Below, piece after piece: positions 1-7,432 of a stretch of 64,000 bases of DNA. The stretch spans positions 2,485,026-2,549,025 of the forward strand of contig NZ_CP042243.1 in assembly GCF_008152325.1 (NCBI RefSeq). The letters run 5' to 3'. This stretch comes from Crassaminicella thermophila (lineage in GTDB: Bacteria > Bacillota > Clostridia > Peptostreptococcales > Thermotaleaceae). Made by a program: the position numbers and the translations under genes. The first letter of the stretch is position 1; each line of letters opens with the position of its first letter. Under the pieces are notes generated by a model. It saw nothing but the letters and a program-made list of their open reading frames with translations, ran no database searches and was not told where the DNA came from.

Positions 1-705
1 GTACTTAATACGCGCTTTCCTCTTATCACACTGAATATAATCTGCTATAAATTTTATGACTTTTTCAGGGGTATAATCCCTTGCTAATATTTTTCTTTCA
101 CTTCTATATTCACAGTTTTTCTTTTCAAATTCTACGTCTAATTCTTCATTTATAGTATCTGATTTATATACTAAGGACAAATAAGTTTTCATATTTTTTC
201 TATTCGCTAAATTTAAAATATCCTCTAAAAAAGATTTATCTAATATTTCAAATTCATTAGTGCCCTTTACATATTCCTTCAGACTTGAAAATCTATAATT
301 TATCAAATTATTTCTATATCCTGGTATGTCCTTTGGATTATTATGAATATATGCTGATAATACAATTAAATATTTATCATCATTTACTATTCTGCTTTTA
401 AAACGATCTTGAAAAACATGCCCATGCCTTTTATATTTTCTATTATAATATTGGGCATATGAAAAATTGATAGAATGCATGATTCTTGAAATATCTCCAC
501 CATTAACATCAATAATAAGATGTCCATGATTATCCATAAGGCAATATGCATAAACCTTAAATTGAAACTTTAATATATACTTTTTTATTAAAGCAAAATA
601 TTTTAATTTATCTTCATCATCATTGAATAAATTTATTTCACTGATACTTCTTATCATTATATGAAAAATACTGCCTTCTGTTTTGACTCTTGCACATCTT
701 GGCAT
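1..705 (-). CDS. REP-associated tyrosine transposase (RAYT, Y1_Tnp), 3' end cut by window edge
   Basis: An open frame of 235 codons starts at the ATG at 705-703 behind an AAGGAG site and runs off the left edge. The translation has the IS200-like Y1 fold: an N-terminal MPRCAR start, a LMDNHGHLII segment whose His-x-His is the HUH metal pair (about residues 64-68), and a later SYAQYYNRKYKRHG helix typical of the catalytic-Tyr region of TnpA_REP proteins. Enzymes of this family cut and rejoin single-stranded DNA at REP palindromes. Here the gene is separated from its 5' flank by an IS3-family insertion at about 728-2436, which probably removed its native promoter. REP-like palindromes occur elsewhere in the window. 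Family assignment is secure; activity is unknown. Confidence 0.88.
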   Translation of the reverse strand, partial: MPRCARVKTEGSIFHIMIRSISEINLFNDDEDKLKYFALIKKYILKFQFKVYAYCLMDNHGHLIIDVNGGDISRIMHSINFSYAQYYNRKYKRHGHVFQDRFKSRIVNDDKYLIVLSAYIHNNPKDIPGYRNNLINYRFSSLKEYVKGTNEFEILDKSFLEDILNLANRKNMKTYLSLVYKSDTINEELDVEFEKKNCEYRSERKILARDYTPEKVIKFIADYIQCDKRKARIKY

Positions 706-790
706 AAAAACTACTCCTTTTTTGATATGCTCCCCTTGAAGTGGACAGTTAAAATAAAAAAACTGTTTATTGAAGGAGGAGCATTTTCTT

Positions 791-1476
791 ATGGGCAGAA
801 AAGGTAAAATAGATTACGAACTAAAAATTAAAGCAGTTGAAGAATATTTAAATAATGTAGGATCACAAACATCAATTGCATCTAAATATGGTGTAACTAG
901 AAACTCATTTAGACAATGGATTGTAAACTATCAATCAATGGGTAAAGAAGCATTAATGAATAAGTCTCATAATAATTTCTATTCAAAAGAATTTAAAATT
1001 ACTGTTATTAAAAGCATATCTTGAGGGTGACAGTTCGATATATGACATTGCAAAAAATTTAAGATTCCCTCACATACAACTGTTCTTAAGTGGATTATAA
1101 AGTATAATGGTCATGAAGAGTTAAAAATCATCAGGAATAGGAGAAGATAAAAGTCATGGCCAACGGACGTAAAACTAATTTTAATGAAAGAATAGAAATT
1201 GTTAAACACTGCATTGAACATCAGAACAGCTATAGTAAAACTGCAGATAAATATAAAGTATCATATCATCAAGTCTATTCATGGACTAAAAAATATGAGG
1301 AATCTGGTGTTGAGGCATTAAAAGATAAACGTGGCAAACAGAAAAATGCAAATGAATTGTCAGAGATTGAAAAGCTTAGAGCACTAAACAAACTTCTGGA
1401 AGCTCAAAATAAAAGGCAACAAATGGAGATTAATTTTTTAAAAAAGTTAGAAGAAATAGAAAGGAGGCGATTTTAA
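791..1476 (+). pseudogene. IS3-family transposase OrfA, frameshifted
   Basis: OrfA of IS3 elements is a DNA-binding helix-turn-helix protein that recognises the ends. The intact start is the ATG at 791 behind AAGGAGGA (773-780); the upstream in-frame TTG overlaps that site and is not the start. The first HTH (TSIASKYGVTRNSFRQWI) is readable to the stop near 1022. Homologous sequence then continues in other frames (YLEGDSSIYDIAKN, then VLKWIIKYNGHEELK) until the frame from 1156, which carries the second HTH and a leucine-zipper-like tail ending at 1476. At least three frame changes between about 1014 and 1156 break the protein, and the part from 1156 alone lacks the N-terminal HTH. Confidence 0.85.
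1440..1446 (+). promoter_or_regulatory. A6G programmed -1 frameshift site of the IS3 element
   Basis: The heptamer A AAA AAG is phased correctly in the orfA frame (codons TTA AAA AAG). A -1 slip enters the orfB frame, which is open from 1446 through 2363. IS3-family elements make the OrfAB transposase this way. orfB has no ATG/GTG/TTG before 1596, which supports frameshift-dependent expression. Confidence 0.75.
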
Positions 1477-2363
1477 GCCAAGTAAGAAATGAAACCTACT
1501 ATTTAGCAATTAAAGAATTACATGATATACAGTTATATCCAATTTTTACACTATGTGAAATAGCTGGTGTTCAAAGGTCATCTTATTATAAATGGTTGAA
1601 TCGTAAAGAGAGTAAAAATGAGAACTTTAACAAAAAACTTATACCTTTAATTCAAGAAGCCTATGAAGAACGAGATGGTATTCTTGGCTATCGCCAAATG
1701 ACAATTAAACTAAACAGAGAGAACAATTTTAGAGTAAATCATAAGAGAATTTATCGCTTAATGACTATTTTAGGCCTAAAGTCGGTATGTCGAAAGAAGA
1801 AGAAAAAATATATTAAGTCAACTCCTGAAGTTATAGCGGAAAACATTTTAAATAGAAACTTTAAAGCAGATAAGTTTGGTCAGAAGTGGGTTACAGATGT
1901 TACGGAATTTAAATATGGCAATAATCAAAAAGCATACTTAAGTGCAATAATTGATCTATCGGATAAAAGCGTAGTTTCTTTTGTGATTGGTAAATCTAAT
2001 AACAATCCTTTAGTATTTAAAACATTTGATCTTGCACATGAGAATTATCCAGATGAAAAGCCTATTTTTCATAGTGATCGTGGATTTCAGTATACATCAA
2101 AAATATTTCGAAAGAAGTTGGATAAATCAGAAATGATTCAGAGCATGTCCCGAGTTGGACGATGTATTGACAACGGACCAATGGAAGCATTCTGGGGTAT
2201 GCTGAAATCAGAGATGTACTATTTAAGAAAATTCTATACTTATGAAGAATTAGAAACAGCAGTAACTAATTACATTGAATACTACAATAATCACAGATAT
2301 CAAAAACGTCTTGGTTGTATGACACCTTTAGAATACAGACAATACCTATGTAATGTTGCATAA
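1446..2363 (+). CDS. IS3-family transposase OrfB (DDE integrase domain)
   Basis: The catalytic half of the transposase. An HTH_21-type segment (EERDGILGYRQMTIKLNRE) is followed by the rve/DDE core: Asp in WVTDVTEF, Asp in FHSDRGFQYTS and Glu in GPMEAFWGMLKSE, then the usual YIEYYNNHRYQKRLGCMTP ending. No deletion or stop is visible in this part, and the length from the slip site (about 305 codons) is normal for OrfB. The frame is open from 1446 with no ordinary start until a TTG at 1596, inside the conserved region, so expression is expected by -1 frameshifting from orfA. Because orfA is broken upstream, only a short OrfA piece from 1156 could feed the fusion. Confidence 0.88.
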   Translation, partial: VRRNRKEAILSQVRNETYYLAIKELHDIQLYPIFTLCEIAGVQRSSYYKWLNRKESKNENFNKKLIPLIQEAYEERDGILGYRQMTIKLNRENNFRVNHKRIYRLMTILGLKSVCRKKKKKYIKSTPEVIAENILNRNFKADKFGQKWVTDVTEFKYGNNQKAYLSAIIDLSDKSVVSFVIGKSNNNPLVFKTFDLAHENYPDEKPIFHSDRGFQYTSKIFRKKLDKSEMIQSMSRVGRCIDNGPMEAFWGMLKSEMYYLRKFYTYEELETAVTNYIEYYNNHRYQKRLGCMTPLEYRQYLCNVA

Positions 2364-2499
2364 AAATCACGCTAACCGTAAAGTACGATTAGCGCAATTC
2401 CTTTTTATTTTTTCCACTGTCTACTTGACAGGGGCATATTCAATCTAGGAGTAGTTTTTGTATTTTTTTCGATTTTATTCAGCAATTCAAATAATAATT

Positions 2500-2582
2500 A
2501 ACTGTCCCTAAAAAACTAAAAAACTAAAACCTAAAAAAAACCTAAAAACTAAAACCACTAAAATCTAAAACCTTAGGGACAG
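2500..2582. repeat. Inverted repeat enclosing A-rich ACTAAAACC repeats (REP-like block)
   Basis: CTGTCCCTAA (2502-2511) and TTAGGGACAG (2573-2582) are perfect 10-bp inverted arms. The 61 nt between them is built of short iterations of AAAACTAAAACCTAAA. The GGGACAGTTAA core resembles the GGGACGGTTAA fragment at 57331. The block supplies the last 14-15 codons of the truncated secreted protein next to it. Confidence 0.6.
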
Positions 2583-2754
2583 AGGAAACAGTATAGTCTA
2601 TAGTAAACATTAACTTTTGTCTCCATACACCATTCTCTTTAACAGGTTTTATTTTAACATCTTCCCTACCACCATCTGCATATACAGTTAAAGGTACTGC
2701 TAGTGGAAATAGCAATACCCATATCATTATTAAAGATACTAATCTTTTCTTCAT
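2542..2754 (-). pseudogene. Secreted protein, C-terminus replaced by repeat DNA
   Basis: The ATG at 2754 gives a 70-residue product with a clear signal peptide (MKKRLVSLIMIWVLLFPLA, cleavage likely after VYA). An in-frame TTG three codons earlier is less likely to be the start. Only about 35 mature residues follow, and the final VSSVPKVLDFSGFSF is translated from the repeat block at 2542-2583, not from a conserved protein sequence. This is best read as the 5' remnant of a longer secreted protein. It lies 9 nt downstream of the SLH gene on the same strand, so the two were probably one operon. The product family is not recognisable. Confidence 0.6.
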
Positions 2755-2763
2755 TAATACCAA

Positions 2764-4098
2764 CTACTTTATTTCTCTTGGTTGACTAATAAATTTTATA
2801 CCACAGTAAAGTGAATCTGTATGTTTCCAGTTATTCTGTTGTGGATTTAAAAGTGGTTCATACCAAAGTATTTCTACATCCTGTTCATACCATTTACCTA
2901 CTTCTACTCCACTAGGTAAATTCTTGCCACTTAGGTATCTAAACTGCATAATTCCCCTTACCGCTGTATCTCCTCTTTCATTTATGTATACTAACTTATC
3001 CTCTGTAAAAAATCTTGCCTCTTGTATAATCTCATTTTTAACTCTATCTTGAATTATTTTATCTAAATATTCGTCTGTAAATAAAATTTCATCTTCATCT
3101 TTATAACTCCATTTTCCTGCCATATAATATTTACACTTGTCTTTAAAATCAGAGTAGTCTTTATAGTTAAATCCATAATAAATAGGTATGAAATCCTTAG
3201 ATTGTTTTATATACATTCCTGACATTTCATCAACCATTTTATTTAATTCTTTAATATCCGTAGAATCACTAAATATTGACTTTGCCTTCATATCATATAG
3301 TCTTTGTGGCATTTTAGTAATTGGTACAGGATCTGTTACTACAGGCTTTTCTTCTATAGGTGGTTTTGGTTCGTTTGGTTTAAGAGTGCCATTTTTTATG
3401 TCTCTCATTTTTTGAATTACTACTGTTGATTCTGCTCTTGTTGCATTACCATAAGGCTTAAATGTATTGTCTGGGTATCCTCCAATGATACCTAACTCTA
3501 CTGCTTTTTTAACATATCCCTTTAAGTGTGAAGGTATTTGACTATCATCTGCAAAATTAGTTTTCCCTGTGCTTGGTATCTCCCCTAAAGCACGAATAAT
3601 CATTCTTGTCATTTCCCCTCTGTTTATATATCTATCATAGTTATTAAATTCACTTTTCTTTATAATTCCATGATTAATCGCAGTATTTACTACTCCTTGA
3701 TACCAAACACCTTCTGCTTTTTCAATTTCAATATTATTTGCTTTAAGTACCAATACAGTAAACTCTGATACTTTTATGTTTGCATCTGGTCTAAATGTTC
3801 CATCTGGATAACCACTAACAACTCCATCCTTTACTAATTGTGCAATAAAGTTCTTCGCCCAATGTGTTGCTATGTCCGTAAAGGCTTTTATAATATCAGC
3901 TATAGACATTACTGCAAAATTCGTTACCTTTTTAATAGTATCTGCTCCATTTTCTACAGTTTTTACTGCTATATCCTTTGCTACATTTGTTCCTTTTTCA
4001 ACTACATTAGTAATTGTATCAGTAAGTGGATTTGCAAAGCTTGTAATAGGCATACACATAATCATTATTACTAATAAAAGACTTATATATTTTTTCAT
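2764..4098 (-). CDS. Secreted S-layer homology (SLH) domain protein
   Basis: A cell-surface protein anchored non-covalently through SLH modules. The ATG at 4098 is preferred over the one at 4113 because GAGGT lies between them as the ribosome binding site. A signal peptide (about residues 1-23, ending TSFA) is followed by a short Val/Thr/Lys helix region. Three SLH repeats occupy about residues 75-230, recognisable by DGVVSGYPDGTFRPDANIK, a diverged second copy and LGIIGGYPDNTFKPYGNATR. A Pro-rich linker (KPPIEEKPVVTDP) leads to a C-terminal domain of about 190 residues that I do not recognise. SLH modules sit N-terminally, which leaves the unknown domain facing outward. Role: surface protein of unknown substrate. 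Confidence 0.85.
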   Translation of the reverse strand: MKKYISLLLVIMIMCMPITSFANPLTDTITNVVEKGTNVAKDIAVKTVENGADTIKKVTNFAVMSIADIIKAFTDIATHWAKNFIAQLVKDGVVSGYPDGTFRPDANIKVSEFTVLVLKANNIEIEKAEGVWYQGVVNTAINHGIIKKSEFNNYDRYINRGEMTRMIIRALGEIPSTGKTNFADDSQIPSHLKGYVKKAVELGIIGGYPDNTFKPYGNATRAESTVVIQKMRDIKNGTLKPNEPKPPIEEKPVVTDPVPITKMPQRLYDMKAKSIFSDSTDIKELNKMVDEMSGMYIKQSKDFIPIYYGFNYKDYSDFKDKCKYYMAGKWSYKDEDEILFTDEYLDKIIQDRVKNEIIQEARFFTEDKLVYINERGDTAVRGIMQFRYLSGKNLPSGVEVGKWYEQDVEILWYEPLLNPQQNNWKHTDSLYCGIKFISQPREIK

Positions 4099-4156
4099 TG
4101 TTTTTACCTCCATTTATTTAATTTCGATTTGTAAACTTAAATGAAAATTGAGGACC

Positions 4157-4690
4157 CCAAACCCTCTGTGGTACAATGTTTTTGCAAGAAAACAATTACC
4201 TCCCAGAAAGGATGAGATCCTCATGCAAAAAATTATACCAGTAGTTAGACAAATACAAAATTATCCTAAGTACCATGTATGTGACAAGGCTACTTTTCTT
4301 CACCACGACTATGATTACTATTCTAATTATCGCTGTTGTGATAAAAAATGTAATCACTCTATGTTTGTATCTAAACCTACATGCACCTTACCTGCTTCTA
4401 TGTCTAAGCTTAAGGGTAAAATAGATTTTAAATCTTTAGAGCTTATACCTTTTTTTAGGTTTTCATTTGTCACCACATAGAGATTCCTCACAAGCCTTTA
4501 GTCTATAAAAGCTTAGGAACTTGTAAATGTCGCTACAGTGCATACAATGTTCCTGTAAAGGCTTCTCTAGGTCAGAATGTCAAACAGAAAGCTTTAAAGA
4601 TGATATCCCAAATAATCTAATCCTTACATCATCAATTTAAAGCTTGGTATAAAACTAAGCAAGGTTTTAATTTCGCTTAGTTGTATTTCA
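4157..4690 (+). pseudogene. Decayed DDE-transposase remnant
   Basis: Scattered pieces match a transposase family common in clostridia. A zinc-ribbon-like start (TFLHHDYDYYSNYRCCDKKCNHSMFVSK) is followed, after stops and frame changes, by YSAYNVPVKASLGQNVKQ and then DDIPNNL and HHQFKAWYKTKQGFN in another frame. The stretch that should carry the first catalytic Asp (a HADET-like motif) is missing, so most of the core has been deleted. At least two frameshifts and several stops are present. No inverted repeats could be paired with confidence. A dead insertion sequence; the exact IS family is uncertain. Confidence 0.65.
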
Positions 4691-4944
4691 AAAGGTCGTT
4701 CTGTAAATTGTAATAAGGCGTACATAAATACGTTCATTTTACCCTTGAAACATTCTCAGACAAGCTTTTACTATTTTAAGAGCAAAATCTGAAGCAATTG
4801 TATAAATCATTGTGCTATTTTTTCATATTTAGTTTACAGAGTCGAAATTTTAATAGCCAAATTCCAATTTTGTTTTTAAATTATATTTTAGTAAATACTT
4901 TTCGTCTGGTAACACCGTTACTGGTACTAACCTAATTTTTTGTA
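4691..4944. other. Gene-free AT-rich stretch
   Basis: About 250 bp between the transposase remnant and the small membrane protein. I see no convincing reading frame, structured RNA or repeat here; it is probably more decayed insertion-sequence DNA. Confidence 0.4.
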
Positions 4945-5238
4945 TTATTCAAATATAATAATAGGAACTCCAATTTTTGAATATAAAACACTAAATACTA
5001 TAATAGCAATACTTGTTTCTAATAATAAAATAATTATTCTATTTTTTATTAATCTATCATTATTCTGTATATTAGGGATAATTACGCTAACTATAAAAAC
5101 AATACTTAACAAAAGCTTATATTCTGTACTGTTGCACGTATTATAATAACTATGTACAACCCAATACATAATTCCAACTGTTATCTGCTGTATAATAAAA
5201 TACATAAATTTAAAAACATTTTTCAATTTATAATCCAT
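4945..5238 (-). CDS. Small hypothetical membrane protein
   Basis: The ATG at 5238 (a TTG lies three codons upstream) gives 97 residues with three or four hydrophobic segments: FMYFIIQQITVGIMYWVV, LLLSIVFIVSVIIP and IIILLLETSIAIIVFSVLY. An AAAGGG site precedes the ATG. No family is recognised. The gene stands alone between a transposase remnant and a hairpin-rich intergenic block. A shadow frame on the other strand is AT-rich and hydrophobic by base composition, so part of the hydrophobicity here could also be compositional. A real gene is plausible but not certain. Confidence 0.45.
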   Translation of the reverse strand: MDYKLKNVFKFMYFIIQQITVGIMYWVVHSYYNTCNSTEYKLLLSIVFIVSVIIPNIQNNDRLIKNRIIILLLETSIAIIVFSVLYSKIGVPIIIFE

Positions 5239-5340
5239 ATAAACCAACCCTTTAATTGATATTAGGTATGTTTCAGATTACCATACCCTCATATAATAAA
5301 AATTCATCTCAACTATTAACATAGAGCCAACAAAAATAAA

Positions 5341-5364
5341 TATCCATCAACTAAATGATGGATA
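5341..5364 (-). terminator. Hairpin with U-rich tail downstream of the hut operon
   Basis: TATCCATCA (5341-5349) pairs with TGATGGATA (5356-5364) across a 6-nt loop. On the minus strand it is followed by TTTATTTTTG. It lies 176 nt after the fchA stop and could end the hut transcript. Confidence 0.5.
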
Positions 5365-5382
5365 CAAAAATAAAAATTTATA

Positions 5383-5513
5383 ATTGAAAATCTTTAGCAA
5401 AGAAAACTTAACGAAAAGTTTTAGAAAAATCCATAGGCTTAGCATGAACGCTAAGCCAACAACCTATAAGACAGGATGTCTTAATTAGGTGCTTTAGGAT
5501 TTTTAGAAATTAT
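5383..5513 (-). other. Nested hairpin block, possible structured RNA or element end
   Basis: Three inverted repeats lie in tandem: AAAACTTA/TAGTTTT-type arms near 5404-5423, GGCTTAGC/GCTAAGCC at 5436-5457 (8 bp, 6-nt loop) and TAAGACA/TGTCTTA at 5467-5483 (7 bp, 3-nt loop). The outer edges can pair imperfectly (ATAATTG...CTTTAGC with GCTTTAGG...AAATTAT). This would fold as a multi-branched structure on either strand. No known RNA family is recognised; a solo IS605-type end is another possibility. Confidence 0.4.
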
Positions 5514-5539
5514 GAAGCTTAGAAATTTTTTCTTAAAAA

Positions 5540-6157
5540 TTAAAGAACCACTTTTGATAAAATATCTTTTTCTACTTTTTCAACATTTGCTTCGAGAACT
5601 TCTACTTCTTTTGTTACTTTCTCTACAAATGCTTCATCCTTAATAGAACCTAAATTTATTTTAACGTTATATAATGCAGAAAGAACTGCTGTTCTTGCCA
5701 TCATAGCTGCTACAGCTCCATCTGTAACTGCATTTTGATTTCCTTTTACTACAACCTTTTCAATAACTTCCATAATCTTAAATGCATCTTTCGCTACTTC
5801 AAGAGGAACTAATGCTGCTTTTTTTGTAGCTTCTTGAATTGCTGCTTTTCTTTTTTCCTTTTCTTCTTCTGTTTCTTTTGGTAGCTTAAAGGCTGCCATT
5901 ACTTCGTTAAATGCATCTGAATCTCTATCTATATCATCTACAAACTTATTTCTAAATTCTAATGCAGCTTTTGCAACTTCTTTCATTTCTTCTTCTACTT
6001 CTACATATTTCTTTTTCCCAATTGTTAAAGCTGCAACCATTTCTGTTAATGCTGCTGAAATGGCTCCCCCTAGTGCTGCTATACTTCCACCACCAGGAAC
6101 CGGGTCACTAGAAGCTGTTTTATCTAAAAAAGCTTTTAAATTCATATCTACTAACAT
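5540..6157 (-). CDS. fchA: Formiminotetrahydrofolate cyclodeaminase / cyclohydrolase (FTCD_C family)
   Basis: Converts 5-formimino-THF, made by the formiminotransferase encoded upstream, to 5,10-methenyl-THF and ammonia. The 205-residue protein is a normal-length all-helical FTCD_C protein with the diagnostic N-terminal PVPGGGSIAALGGAISAALTE glycine-rich turn (residues 19-39) and the GNQNAVTDGAVAAMMARTAV segment near residue 140. The start follows a GGGGGA ribosome site. It is the last gene of the hut cluster, 14 nt after hutI, so it is co-transcribed with histidine degradation genes. Mammals fuse this domain to FtcD; here the two are separate genes. Symbol use varies for this family. Confidence 0.9.
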   Translation of the reverse strand: MLVDMNLKAFLDKTASSDPVPGGGSIAALGGAISAALTEMVAALTIGKKKYVEVEEEMKEVAKAALEFRNKFVDDIDRDSDAFNEVMAAFKLPKETEEEKEKRKAAIQEATKKAALVPLEVAKDAFKIMEVIEKVVVKGNQNAVTDGAVAAMMARTAVLSALYNVKINLGSIKDEAFVEKVTKEVEVLEANVEKVEKDILSKVVL

Positions 6158-6171
6158 AATCTTTCCCCCTA

Positions 6172-7425
6172 TTATTCTTTATCAAATACCAATATTCCAT
6201 CTTTTACAACTTTTTCGACTGTACTTACCCCAATATGATAAGGGATAAAATGATATGATGGAAACTCTAAAATAACAATATCTCCTTTTTTCCCTACATC
6301 AATACTACCAATTTGATCTGCTCGCCCTACAGCCGCAGCACCATTAATTGTAAGGGCTGTAATCGCCTCTTCTATTGTCATATTCATATATAAAGTAGCA
6401 AGTGCAAACACCAAAGGAATTGATTCTGTAAAGCAGCTTCCTGGGTTTAAGTCTGTAGCCAATGCAACTGCACAATTTTTATCAATCATATATCTCGCAC
6501 GAGCAAATTCTTCTTTCAAACTAAATGCAGTACATGGTAAAATCGTTGAAACAACTCCTTTTTCTGCCATATCTTCAATTCCTTTATCGGATGCTTGAAG
6601 CAAATGATCTGCTGATACACATCCAACCTCTGCTGCTAATTCAGCACCACCTAATTGTACTATTTCATCTGCATGGATTTTAAGTTTCATTCCCATTTCC
6701 TTAGCTTTGCTTAAAAGCCTTCTTGACTGCTGAATAGAAAACACATTTTGTTCACAAAATATATCACAAAACTCCGCTAAATTTCTCTCAACTATTTCCG
6801 GAAGATGCTTTTCTATGATTTCATCAATAAATTCATCTTCTCTTCCTTTGTACTCTTTTGGTACTGCATGAGCTCCTAAATATGTTTTTACAATATCTAG
6901 TGGATGCATTTTATCTAACTCTTCCATAACTTCTAATTGCTTAATTTCTGTGTCTAAATCTAATCCATATCCACTTTTTCCTTCTACCGTTGTTACACCA
7001 AAAGATAACATAGAATCTAATCTTTTCTTTCCAAGTTTTATCAATTCCTCTTTAGATGCATTTCTTGTTCCTTCCACAGAATTAATAATTCCTCCGCCTC
7101 TTTTCATAATATCCATATAGCTATCTCCACGGAGTCTCCAGCCAAATTCCTCTGCACGGTATCCACCAAATACAAAGTGTGTATGAGAATCAACAAATCC
7201 TGGTAAGACTGCTTTTTCAGTTGCATCTATTACATTATATTTCGATTCATCTATATTTTTTAAAACATCATCACTCTTTCCAACAGCTTTAATTATGCCA
7301 TCTTCAATTATGACCGTACCATTTTCAATAACATGCAGCTTAGACATTTCTTTTCCATGCTTTGCAGCAAATCCACTACACGTTACAACTTGTGCAGCAT
7401 TTTTTATAATTATATTTTTTTTCAT
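6172..7425 (-). CDS. hutI: Imidazolonepropionase
   Basis: Third step of histidine degradation: hydrolyses 4-imidazolone-5-propionate to N-formimino-L-glutamate in the cytoplasm. The 417-residue amidohydrolase-superfamily protein shows the metal-binding DSHTHF motif (His81 and His83), the HADE motif near residue 252 and the ATDLNPGSC motif carrying the catalytic Asp near 327. Length and order are normal for HutI. The start ATG at 7425 lies behind GGAG. It is 7 nt downstream of ftcD and 14 nt upstream of fchA, so the three form one translational block. Identification is firm from motifs and context. Confidence 0.96.
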   Translation of the reverse strand: MKKNIIIKNAAQVVTCSGFAAKHGKEMSKLHVIENGTVIIEDGIIKAVGKSDDVLKNIDESKYNVIDATEKAVLPGFVDSHTHFVFGGYRAEEFGWRLRGDSYMDIMKRGGGIINSVEGTRNASKEELIKLGKKRLDSMLSFGVTTVEGKSGYGLDLDTEIKQLEVMEELDKMHPLDIVKTYLGAHAVPKEYKGREDEFIDEIIEKHLPEIVERNLAEFCDIFCEQNVFSIQQSRRLLSKAKEMGMKLKIHADEIVQLGGAELAAEVGCVSADHLLQASDKGIEDMAEKGVVSTILPCTAFSLKEEFARARYMIDKNCAVALATDLNPGSCFTESIPLVFALATLYMNMTIEEAITALTINGAAAVGRADQIGSIDVGKKGDIVILEFPSYHFIPYHIGVSTVEKVVKDGILVFDKE

Positions 7426-7432
7426 AATTTCA

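Larger units (their letters stand above)
728..2436 (+). mobile_element. IS3-family (IS150-like) insertion sequence
   Basis: Imperfect terminal inverted repeats begin TGCTCCCCTTGAAGTGGACAG at 728 and, read on the minus strand from 2436, TGCCCCTGTCAAGTAGACAG. Between them lie orfA- and orfB-like frames in IS3 order with an A6G slippery site at their junction. The tetranucleotide ATAT flanks both ends (725-728 and 2436-2439) and may be the target duplication, but it overlaps the TG...CA tips so the exact ends are ambiguous. The element lies 23 bp upstream of the RAYT start codon. orfA is frameshifted, so autonomous transposition is doubtful. Confidence 0.88.
706..2459. repeat. 13-bp inverted repeat just outside the IS3 ends
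   Basis: Positions 706-718 and 2447-2459 are perfect inverted copies of AGGAGTAGTTTTT, each about 10 bp outside the IS ends. Allowing gaps, similarity extends to the IS borders. The left copy is the ribosome binding region of the RAYT gene, so the right copy looks like a fragment of the same leader in opposite orientation. Confidence 0.6.

Noticed and set aside
725-2439. Clean target-site duplication of the IS3 element
   Set aside because: ATAT on both sides overlaps the presumed TG/CA tips, and the next flanking bases do not match, so the duplication cannot be fixed.
3838-4144. Plus-strand frames opposite the SLH gene
   Set aside because: They lie fully antisense to a clear SLH protein, have Ile/Phe/Tyr-heavy composition from AT-rich reverse complement, and lack ribosome sites.
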